Shown piece by piece: positions 11,001 through 16,545 of a DNA stretch of 21,449 bases. The DNA comes from Saccoglossus kowalevskii (Eukaryota > Hemichordata > Enteropneusta > Harrimaniidae). The stretch spans positions 187,898 to 209,346 of the forward strand of contig NW_003113464.1 in the NCBI RefSeq assembly GCF_000003605.2, read 5' to 3'. The notes beneath the pieces were generated by a model that saw only the letters and a list, made by a program, of their open reading frames with translations, did no database searches and was not told where the DNA came from. How positions within the stretch are numbered: the first letter of the stretch is position 1; every line of letters starts with the position of its first letter. A program made the translations under genes and the position numbers.

Positions 11001-13847
11001 GCTCCCAGTAAATAGGTATTGTTGAGCACAAAGAAACCAGTAAATGGGTAATGGAACTATGAAAAAGTACTTTCTTAGTAAATACTGAACACAAACCGTC
11101 CGCTATCGAAGGTTAGCAGACTGTTAGTGACGAGCCAATAAGTGGTATTACACTAGAAAAGTCTATTGATCAATAATTAATTAAACTACGACAACGAGCT
11201 TCATTCCAGTCTGTGTAATCATACCTCTGCATATTAGGTAGCTAATTTGCATATTAAATATCTGTTTTCAGCCTGTGTAATAAAAATATCAAAAACTTCA
11301 GAACGGACTTGCTATATAGCGGATCTGACTGATGATTCTAACCTCCAATGTAACCTTCCCTGACTGTTGGAAATTTTCATTTCATAGATATATATTTAAC
11401 AACAATGACTGCATAGATACTGTATTTACATGGCAGCTTAGCAAGAGTTAAACTTTAATATCAACTTGATGCAAAGGCCTAAAATATTAAATTTCTAAGT
11501 CAATACTGTTAGAATAAAAGACTATAGAAATGTTTTTCTGTAGTTTAGATGGAAAAATTGTCCGTAATTTATTGTCATCTTTGTTTCAATATATGTTTGG
11601 AAATTGACTCATAAAAGTGCTTTCTACCTTGTTATCCATTACGGAATAATTATTTCATTTATTCGGTATATTTTTCATGATATTATTCAAAATATTCTGA
11701 ATTAAAATTTATTATTGAACAAAAGTTAATAATAATACGTACATTGTTTGTTTATTTGGACAGCGTCAAAGAAGCTGATGTTTCTAGAATTCGCAACAAA
11801 GGAGAAGCCAACTAATTCAACACTACACAGTATCCCATCACAAGGGAATCTGATAAACCAATTTGCAACAGAGAAAATGAAACTAAATAGTCGTGACAAG
11901 AAGATCAAAAAAACGAAGGAAAAAGAGAAAAAGCTTGATTCGAGCAATCTGGAAGAAGACATTAAGAATATTGTTACTAATATATACAAACCCCCCAGTC
12001 AACCATTTCAGCTTTGTTGGCAATTATTGAGCCAAAGGGAGCTATCGAAGTGTAAGAATTAATATTTATTTGATCTAAGTTAAGTTTAACATTAATTTCT
12101 TTTGTGTCATTTTACATCACGTATTCAAAACCTGGTAACTTTTTCACTAAATATCAATTTGACTGTTACGCTGGATTATGCAATTTTAGTTCCACATTTC
12201 TTTCGTAATCACTATGATCCTTTAAATCAACAGTGGTAATATCTCACAAAAGCTTTTTCAATTGTATTTCCACTGCACGCCATTCTCAAAACAAGTCTTT
12301 GTACTATAGTTAGTAAATTTTGTGTGCGTTGAATTACATGGCACTATATTTATGTACACTTTAGGTAAACTCGGCGATATCCGCAACCCTATTGGCTTTG
12401 CATGTGAATTACGAGAGATACGTCACTTTGCAGTAGCAGCAAACATAAAAGGTAAGTCAATAGATCAATAACATGTTTTACTATCACGTGACCGTGTGCG
12501 AAGGAGCCTACAAGGTAATAACATACTCGGAGAAAATGTCACATGACTAGACGCTCACAAGTCGTAACGCTGTTTATTGTTGGTGCAAATACAATCATTT
12601 TGTATTCATTGTTACATTCAGTCTTAGTAGTAAACCTAATTAACAACTGTAATTAAACAATCTCGACTCCAAAGTTATTAAACACTAACGACTATGACTA
12701 TGACTACTCTTAGGGGGTGGCAGATTTGTTCTTGCTGATGGGGCTACAGTGTTTCCGCCAGACTGTGATGGAATATTAGCTGTGATTCTGATGATGGTAT
12801 TTCTACCGAGTCGGTTTGATATTCAAATCAGATTTGCTAAGAGAATAACTGATGTTAAACTTCTAAATACAAAAATTAAAGTAAAGAAAAACAGCCAAAT
12901 CACGTAAGTATTTTATGAGTAAATGTAGACTAGTTTGTATGAGTTTCGTCAGCGTTTCAACGTATCAGTTAGCTTTTCAGCTCCTTTTATTCACTTTTAT
13001 TTCTGATCTAGCTATTAATCAATGTACTTTTGCAGTTGTAAAGGTAGCAGCATTATTTTTTTTTGTAATTATACTTGTATCTGCGCAACTCCATTAAACG
13101 CATAGAAGGGAAATCCCCCGCCCTCTACAAGTGCATTTGAGTATGTGGCGGGTGCAGATTGCATGTTTTGTTGTACCGTCGTTATTCAGGTTTTTATTTT
13201 GTTTGGCTGGACGGCCTGTGCACCGCCCATGAGAACGGGATTACACTCCGATTACAAGTGTGTGCGTAGTTTTATATTGTGCCGGTGTGGTGAAGTGTAA
13301 ACTTCTTTTTTTCTCAGGGATAACGTCTGTTGTTTTTATTTTGTATTACAGGTTTAATATGTTATACATCGTAAACACAATTCGCATGTTGGTATCTGAC
13401 ATACTTGTGATGAAATCCAACAGATTACGTGAAATTCCTAGTAGTGATATAGGATTATGGATACAGTATTTAGTGAATGTTGTACAATCTGTCAAAGAAA
13501 CAGGTATTTTATCGGAATTTTAAGCTTTTTGTTTTTAGTGTGATTATGCAAATTGATTCTTTCTTATCATTAGACTCATTCATCTATTATTGTGCAAAAT
13601 CAATCTGTTAAAACTTTTTATACCATTTTTATTACTCAAAATCTTCATTTATTTTGCTACAAATAATTGTTTTAATTTTGTTAAAGATGCCCAATCGTCG
13701 AGAATACAACAGTTTGATCGGAGACGCTGGTCTCGGCGCTGGTGGTCTATTTATAAAGATATCGACGAAAGTGAAAACCCTTCGTCTGGCAATGAAACTG
13801 GAAATGAAGATGAAGACGACGACAACGATGACGATGACGACGACGAC

Positions 13848-13880
<33 letters not shown>

Positions 13881-14170
13881 ATAAAAAAGCGCTATAACTA
13901 TAAAGGGCGTTTTCACTGTCCCTTCTTCCTTGAGGTAAAGACATTTTTTTACAACATAACTCCTGAAAAGTTAAGTCTATTTTGTCAGGGACAATGTTGT
14001 TTATTAAGAATATTGTTGTTATCACATACATTCATATTGCTTCTATTTTCTTATAGCCGTTCAACTTGCTACCCAGTCTGAGCAAGATTTGGAGGATTGA
14101 CCCTGACAAACTGAGAAAAACAACGGTGAAAGCCTTCCAAGCATTTGTAGCAAAACAGAAAAAGCAATAA
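1838..14170 (+). CDS. TDRD9: DExH-box RNA helicase, TDRD9/Spindle-E-like, 17 exons, 5' incomplete
   Basis: Seen: 17 exons join in compatible phase into about 1,263 residues. Residues 34-42 are Walker A (GETGCGKST), 144-147 DETH, 175-177 SAT, about 324-329 the LPG of motif IV, 384-393 [10 protein letters not shown] (motif V) and 432-439 HRAGRTGR (motif VI). An HA2-like segment (about 523-576) and an OB-like helicase tail (577-690) follow, then an FSPNYF block (834-839), an RRM-like stretch (851-945) and a conserved-looking C-terminus (1001-1263). Known: DEAH/RHA-type helicases are ATP-dependent RNA helicases; TDRD9 acts with PIWI proteins in germline nuage to silence transposons through piRNAs. 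The assignment to TDRD9 rests on the order HA2, FSPNYF block, RRM-like segment and C-terminal region, recognised from memory. Odd: no Tudor domain, two Asp-rich tracts, one unresolved phase problem at 5047-5140. Human TDRD9 is about 1,380 residues, so the length is near normal minus a Tudor domain. DExH helicase is near certain; the TDRD9 orthology is likely, not proven. Confidence 0.72.
2391..2586 (+). CDS. TDRD9: Helicase exon 2: motifs Ia and Ib
   Basis: The acceptor is TATTTTGCAG and the donor CAG|GTACGT. The exon completes a split Arg codon and encodes [16 protein letters not shown] (motif Ia, RNA-backbone contact), [12 protein letters not shown], and FATIGFLLQ (motif Ib). Most DEAH proteins have TxGxLL in motif Ib, so Ile-Gly-Phe here is a variant. 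The exon ends in phase 0. The open frame extends upstream of 2391, but that part lies in the intron. Confidence 0.92.
2587..3610 (+). other. Intron 2, about 1 kb, nothing recognised
   Basis: Bounded by GTACGT and TTTTTCACAG. It contains a short (ATA)n microsatellite near 2927-2940 and a 70-codon frame at 2947-3159 without likeness to anything known to me. Introns 1 (2013-2390), 3 (3793-4293), 4 (4587-5020), 6 (5894-6293), 10 (9972-10548) and 12 (12052-12364) also show nothing beyond AT-rich sequence and splice signals. Confidence 0.6.
3611..3792 (+). CDS. TDRD9: Helicase exon 3: motifs II (DETH) and III (SAT)
   Basis: The acceptor is TTTTTCACAG and the donor AG|GTGAGT. The exon is too short between stops for simple ORF scans. 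It encodes [20 protein letters not shown], then ETHER: the Walker B box reads DETH (3668-3679) where the family usually has DEAH or DEVH. Downstream IVIMSATLQ is motif III, which couples ATP hydrolysis to unwinding. The exon ends in phase 2. Glu145, the catalytic base, and His147 are kept, so ATPase activity is expected. Confidence 0.92.
4294..4586 (+). CDS. TDRD9: Helicase exon 4: linker between RecA lobes
   Basis: The acceptor is GGTTTACAG and the donor AAAT|GTAAGC. It completes a split Ser codon and encodes [20 protein letters not shown], matching the F..YF.....P...I.GR..P segment after motif III in DEAH proteins, then [12 protein letters not shown], the beta-hairpin region. An acidic [13 protein letters not shown] stretch and a less conserved tail follow. 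It ends in phase 1. Reading through the donor meets a stop at 4601-4603, which supports splicing at 4587. Confidence 0.85.
5021..5196 (+). CDS. TDRD9: Helicase exon 5: start of motif IV, with a phase conflict
   Basis: The acceptor TTTTTATCAG (5011-5020) fits the phase of exon 4 and opens a frame reading WFTGKGGRD. The 3' end of the exon (5085-5196) is clearly coding in a different frame: [14 protein letters not shown], then GETILIFLP, the start of motif IV, with donor CAG|GTAACG. The first frame stops at TAG 5140-5142; the second is closed upstream by TAG 5082-5084. Either a 38-nt intron (5047-5084, GTAATG..ATAG) restores phase, or there is a one-base frameshift between 5085 and about 5125. 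The rest of the gene is intact, so a short intron, an assembly error or a recent lesion are all possible. Confidence 0.72.
5047..5084 (+). other. Possible 38-nt intron, or frameshift zone
   Basis: The segment starts GTAATG and ends ATAG. Removing it joins the frame fixed by exon 4 to the frame that encodes motif IV, exactly in phase 0. It has no pyrimidine tract and would be very short for an animal intron, so a one-base frameshift just downstream is an equal or better explanation. Confidence 0.35.
5313..5596. repeat. 71-bp minisatellite, 4 copies, in intron 5
   Basis: Units start at 5313, 5384, 5455 and 5526 with TATCCTTGTCATGTGCCTTA and repeat at exactly 71 bp; a fifth start at 5597 decays at once. 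Copies differ at a few positions only (for example AGCATGGAC or AGCATTGAC), so the array is recent. It lies within the intron before exon 6. Confidence 0.95.
5796..5893 (+). CDS. TDRD9: Helicase exon 6: end of motif IV
   Basis: The acceptor is TTCTTTTCAG and the donor CAA|GTGAGT. Joined to exon 5 it reads [19 protein letters not shown], the (V/I)FLPG..EI block of motif IV that opens the second RecA lobe. The exon ends with FILHSQ, the L-H-S element that precedes motif V in DEAH helicases. It ends in phase 0. No ATG-started ORF covers it. Confidence 0.88.
6294..6513 (+). CDS. TDRD9: Helicase exon 7: motif V and start of motif VI
   Basis: The acceptor is TTCTCTAAG and the donor CAG|GTATGA. Encodes [13 protein letters not shown], then [16 protein letters not shown] (motif V, RNA contact and ATP coupling) and [10 protein letters not shown], the usual (V/I)ID.G. 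block. It ends in KASAKHRAG, the first half of motif VI, which continues in exon 8. It ends in phase 1. Upstream in-frame codons back to ATG 6186 belong to the intron. Confidence 0.93.
6721..6982 (+). CDS. TDRD9: Helicase exon 8: motif VI and winged-helix/HA2 entry
   Basis: The acceptor is ATATCAATAG and the donor GG|GTGAGT. With exon 7 it gives HRAGRTGRV (arginine fingers Arg436 and Arg439). DEAH-box motif VI normally begins Gln-Arg; here it is His-Arg, as in DEAD-box proteins. Then [33 protein letters not shown] and a [11 protein letters not shown] segment match the ...P.E..R..L...VL..K and PP......A. pattern of the post-helicase winged helix. It ends in phase 2. Confidence 0.92.
6983..8139 (+). 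other. Intron 8, 1.16 kb, with a G-run cluster
   Basis: Bounded by GTGAGT and CACAGTACAG. No coding likeness was found on either strand; the minus-strand frame at 7629-7811 shows no domain. Its one notable element is the G-run cluster at 7909-7935. Confidence 0.6.
7909..7935 (+). other. Potential G-quadruplex motif
   Basis: Four G runs of 4, 5, 6 and 4 bases separated by T, T and ATGTTT, on the transcribed (sense) strand of the helicase intron. This meets the usual G3+N1-7 rule with short loops, so a quadruplex in the pre-mRNA or DNA is plausible. The surrounding DNA is AT-rich. Confidence 0.7.
8140..8302 (+). CDS. TDRD9: Helicase exon 9: HA2 ratchet segment
   Basis: The acceptor chosen is CACAGTACAG (ends 8139); it is the only nearby AG giving the right phase after exon 8, completing a Gly codon. 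The product reads [20 protein letters not shown], the T.LG..la.lP.d..l...l signature of HA2, then [20 protein letters not shown], the ..f.C.....ia..ls pattern. The donor is TTG|GTACGT at 8303, phase 0. The 61-bp minisatellite starts about 25 bp inside the following intron. Confidence 0.88.
8328..8803. repeat. 61-bp minisatellite, 8 copies, in intron 9
   Basis: Units start with GACTTATGTGAAATGT at 8328, 8389, 8450, 8511, 8572, 8633, 8694 and 8755, each exactly 61 bp apart; the last copy is partial. The unit also holds CTGTAAACCCACGATAGCCC. Variation is a few bases per copy. The array begins about 25 bp after the donor of exon 9. Open frames crossing it are artefacts of repetition. Confidence 0.95.
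9151..9971 (+). CDS. TDRD9: Helicase exon 10: OB-like region and Asp-rich insertion
   Basis: The acceptor is AATTTTTTAG and the donor AA|GTAAGT. This is the longest exon (273 codons). It begins [14 protein letters not shown] and has [10 protein letters not shown] and [19 protein letters not shown], which match the post-HA2 helical part of DEAH/TDRD9 proteins. Codons at about 9484-9666 (residues 688-749) form an Asp/Glu/Gly-rich, probably disordered insertion. After it, [15 protein letters not shown] matches the conserved L..vi.aaFyPNYF block. The exon ends in phase 2. Confidence 0.93.
10549..10712 (+). CDS. TDRD9: Helicase exon 11: RRM-like segment, first half
   Basis: The acceptor is TATTTTTTAG and the donor AGGAG|GTAAAT. 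In the phase left by exon 10 it encodes [20 protein letters not shown], then [20 protein letters not shown]. The position fits the RRM-like fold that follows the F.PNYF block in TDRD9. It ends in phase 1. No simple ORF over 60 codons covers it; support comes from open frame, phase and splice sites together. Confidence 0.75.
10713..11763 (+). other. Intron 11, about 1 kb, no Tudor exon seen
   Basis: Bounded by GTAAAT and TTTGGACAG. It lies inside the RRM-like segment. I looked for a Tudor core (a D..WYRA strand followed by a DYGN turn) in this intron and in the next one and saw none. AT-rich, with no recognised repeat. Confidence 0.5.
11764..12051 (+). CDS. TDRD9: Helicase exon 12: end of RRM-like segment and Lys-rich linker
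   Basis: The acceptor is TATTTGGACAG and the donor AAGT|GTAAGA. Encodes [16 protein letters not shown] (a beta-strand like the A.veF strand of an RRM-like fold), then [12 protein letters not shown], then the basic run [14 protein letters not shown], then [16 protein letters not shown]. This is where TDRD9 proteins carry their Tudor domain; no Tudor motif is seen. It ends in phase 1. Confidence 0.8.
12365..12451 (+). CDS. TDRD9: Helicase exon 13: C-terminal region
   Basis: A short exon after GTACACTTTAG, with a strong donor AAAAG|GTAAGT. It completes a split Cys codon and encodes [18 protein letters not shown], then [10 protein letters not shown]. The N-P..L and vAAsi elements fit the start of the conserved TDRD9 C-terminal region. 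It ends in phase 1. An 87-nt exon of this kind can be placed only because both flanking junctions match in phase. Confidence 0.72.
12714..12903 (+). CDS. TDRD9: Helicase exon 14: C-terminal region
   Basis: The acceptor is GACTACTCTTAG and the donor AC|GTAAGT. Encodes [20 protein letters not shown], then [19 protein letters not shown] and a basic stretch. The pattern (..L.e.t..P...gl...l.mlF.P..e) resembles the conserved C-terminal region of TDRD9; this is recognised from memory, not aligned. It ends in phase 2. Confidence 0.78.
12904..13351 (+). other. Intron 14 with a locally GC-richer patch
   Basis: Bounded by GTAAGT and TTGTATTACAG. The middle (about 13081-13260) is richer in GC than its surroundings and could be a degraded short insertion, but it shows no inverted ends or tRNA-like boxes. 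The hydrophobic 60-codon frame at 12915-13097 has no support as a gene. Confidence 0.4.
13352..13503 (+). CDS. TDRD9: Helicase exon 15: C-terminal helical region
   Basis: The acceptor is TTTGTATTACAG and the donor ACAG|GTATTT. Encodes [20 protein letters not shown], then [20 protein letters not shown], probably helical. It sits where TDRD9 has a (v/i)N.lR..in.lv element. It ends in phase 1. The in-frame codons before 13352 are intron. Confidence 0.78.
13687..13934 (+). CDS. TDRD9: Helicase exon 16: Arg/Trp-rich and poly-Asp segment
   Basis: The acceptor is TTTTGTTAAAG and the donor GAG|GTAAAG. Encodes a basic aromatic stretch ([19 protein letters not shown]), then an acidic run over 13806-13880 with 18 uninterrupted Asp codons (13827-13880) made of mixed GAC and GAT, then [18 protein letters not shown]. 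Minus-strand frames here read as poly-His or poly-Val/Ile and are shadows. It ends in phase 0. Confidence 0.8.
13806..13880 (+). repeat. Coding (GAY)n trinucleotide repeat, poly-Asp
   Basis: A run of GAC and GAT codons in exon 16, ending in nine or more consecutive GAT units. Being a multiple of three, it can vary in length without breaking the frame, so allele length differences are expected. Confidence 0.9.
14057..14170 (+). CDS. TDRD9: Helicase exon 17: C-terminal end
   Basis: The acceptor is TTTTCTTATAG. In phase 0 after exon 16 it reads [20 protein letters not shown], then a Lys-rich end and TAA at 14168-14170. Its open frame of 37 codons is short, but it fits the phase and is followed by AT-rich DNA with poly-A signals, as expected for a last exon. 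Confidence 0.78.
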   Translation, partial: PFNLLPSLSKIWRIDPDKLRKTTVKAFQAFVAKQKKQ

Positions 14171-14234
14171 CACAAAACAAATGCATGAATATGTAAAATA
14201 TATTATTAATTTGATTCACGCCAAATACACGACG

Positions 14235-14240
14235 AATAAA
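14235..14240 (+). terminator. Candidate poly-A signal AATAAA
   Basis: The canonical hexamer occurs 65 bases after the helicase stop codon. A second copy lies at 14321-14326. Either could end the transcript; no downstream GU-rich element was singled out. Confidence 0.5.
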
Positions 14241-14320
14241 CGGCAATATTAAGGGGTTGACCAATATCAAATCTGTGGTAAATTTGAAAGACAAACACAT
14301 CTACATAGAGAAAATTGAAA

Positions 14321-14326
14321 AATAAA
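14321..14326 (+). terminator. Second candidate poly-A signal AATAAA
   Basis: AATAAA within an A-rich stretch about 150 bases after the helicase stop. In such AT-rich DNA the hexamer arises often by chance. Confidence 0.35.
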
Positions 14327-15269
14327 AAAAATATATATTTCTTGGAAAAAGACCTAAATTTTTCATAGTTATCATCCTGAGAAAAAAACTACTCAAAACT
14401 AAATGAATGAAATAAATTGTGCAATGTTTCTACTATTTATTATTTCGATTGACCAAGACTTATGTGTATTTTTAAAACTATCCAGAGTTTGTATTTTATA
14501 TCACGTGTAATATGTAAATAGTAAAACGCATAAAAGATTCATTTAAACTTTTCACCACCAGACTTTCCCGTCCAATTTTTGCTAGAGTGTTGTATTCTTG
14601 TATTCTTCAATATTTCTTGAAATGGACCCTAATTTTGGAACCAACAGACGGAATTTGAGTCAATATTCAGTTTACTCAAAACAGTCTTCTGAAGGAAAGT
14701 GCTGACTATAAGTGGGTCTATTTCGTGAATTCGTGATAAAAAGAGGGAACTGGTGGTGGAAAGGTTAATTTTATTATGTCCCCTATTATTCGACTAGTAT
14801 TCAGTTTGGGCAAATTATTGTCATATTGGAAAATTGTTAGATTGCTAGCTTATTTCAACACTGTTAGAAGTCAAATATATATATGAGGTTGCAGTCCAGT
14901 GAAATTGCTGGATATGAATACTCCTTCATGATCAGAAAAATCACTGAGTCGTTATCGTTTTCTGTATTCTGATGAGGTGGAATAATTAATTCGGTCTACG
15001 AATTTAACAACTAATAATATACTCTGGTTTGGTATAGATGTCGTCAATTAATGAAAACTGTGGGAATTTGTACAGCACATTCCGAAGTAAGAGGTGTAGT
15101 TCATTACGAATTATGTATCATTTATAAAATTTTACTCGCTGACCTTATCGGAAATATTATACTTTATAGTTTAATTTTAAAGTTTTTAACTACAACAGCG
15201 ATTGCTCTGTAATATATATTGTATTTCATTTTAATTACTGTCTTATCAATGTTAACTAACTAGCTACCT
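14327..15269. other. Intergenic stretch, nothing recognised
   Basis: AT-rich DNA between the helicase 3' end and the LINE relic. It has no frame of note on either strand and no clear repeat beyond a short (AT)n at about 14876-14884. Confidence 0.5.
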
Positions 15270-16545
15270 AACAATCGATTCGACATTGATAGAATTATGA
15301 TGATTGAGGTAATTAAAACATAAGCAATTACAAAATATATTAAGTAAGTAATTACATACATTAAAGTGGTTACATATTATACATCTGTGTCTCAGAAATG
15401 CATGCTGCACAACAGTTAATAAATTACGCAAAATAAACACAGTCAAAAACATTTCAGAAGTTCACAGCATTTTAGGGGATAGGGAACTTTAACATAGTAT
15501 TCAGGAATATATTTGTCTCTTAAGTTTTTGAAAGCGGGACAGGTTAAAAAGAAGTGACATTTGTCTTCTGATACAAAAAACACACGTTCCCTCTATAGAT
15601 ATTAAACTGTCTTTCTGTCAGTTTTGATTTTCAGTGAATGCGTAGATACACGAACCTGTGCAGTGTAACCCTGAAAGCTGTATTACTGGCGCAGTTTAGG
15701 CAAAGTTAGGAATTTAGGGTTGTTTAATATTTTACATCGACCAAGTTTTGGGTAATTGTCTATTTCAACTTTGAAGAACTGAAAGTCAATATCCATACAT
15801 TGTAATTGAAATTAATAGCAATGTGCAACGTAACGATAAGAATTCATGTTTGCGATGCGGATCCAATATTTAACAATTGTAATATCGCCTTGGGATTTTA
15901 TTGCGTACTAACCAAGTTCCCCACTAACTGCTAGGTTAAATACATCACTAAATAGTCTAAAGTACATATTTGCATAACTTGTGAAGTACATGTTAATTGC
16001 CTTCGAATATGCACATAAGCGTTTCTATGTCTTTATAACTGCGAACATGGATTTACATACCTGGTCGACTAAATGTTTTGTTGCGCTTTGTACCACACTT
16101 CTGTACTCACAACAATACATTCCAAGATAAATATACTGGGATAATATAGGTAAGGCATCACATTGATAAAACCACTTTTCCGTTTCACTGAGTCTATTAC
16201 CTTTCTTGTAAACGTCCACTTAGGCCTTGCCAGAGTTAACTCTTAATTTCCATTCTGAACAGTATTTAATGCTACTAAACAGATTCAAGTCGTCGGCATA
16301 CAAAATGTATGTATACGCCTGAATATTGTACAAATCTCATTGATAAAAAGTAAAATAATAGAGAGAGAATAGAACGTTGCTGGACGTCACATAAATGTAT
16401 AATATTTTGGTGTGCGGACACAACTTAGAATGTGTATAGCTTGATTGCAAAGCATTGCAGACATTACCAGTCAGACCGGGCTTAGTAAACTTATAAAATA
16501 AAAGATGACGGTTTTACACGATCTAGTGCTTTTTAAAACCACCAA
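15270..16545 (-). mobile_element. Decayed LINE (non-LTR retrotransposon), RT to 3' end
   Basis: Read on the minus strand, scattered over frames: FKKALDRVKP (RT motif A, AFD-like, about 16508-16543); VQQRSILS (the GVRQG.ILSP motif B, about 16361-16390); TYILYADDLNLFSS with the catalytic YADD at 16289-16300; then WKLRVNSGKA, a stop, and VDVYKKGNRLSETEKWFYQC and YIYLGMY, the thumb-region pattern. Further on come IVKYWIRIANM and CHFFLTCPAFKNLRDKYIPE, the Cys/His C-terminal module of jockey/CR1-type LINEs. Many stops and frameshifts make it dead. The 5' half (endonuclease) is absent, as usual for 5'-truncated copies. Confidence 0.88.

Noticed and set aside
11726-11989. Minus-strand 87-codon Ser/Phe-rich frame
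   Set aside because: Complement of the Lys-rich exon 12.
12915-13097. Hydrophobic 60-codon frame
   Set aside because: It lies in intron 14, and exons 14 and 15 join in phase without it; a membrane peptide is not supported.
13632-14031. Poly-His, poly-Ile/Val and poly-Met frames
   Set aside because: Other-frame readings of the GAC/GAT repeat in exon 16.
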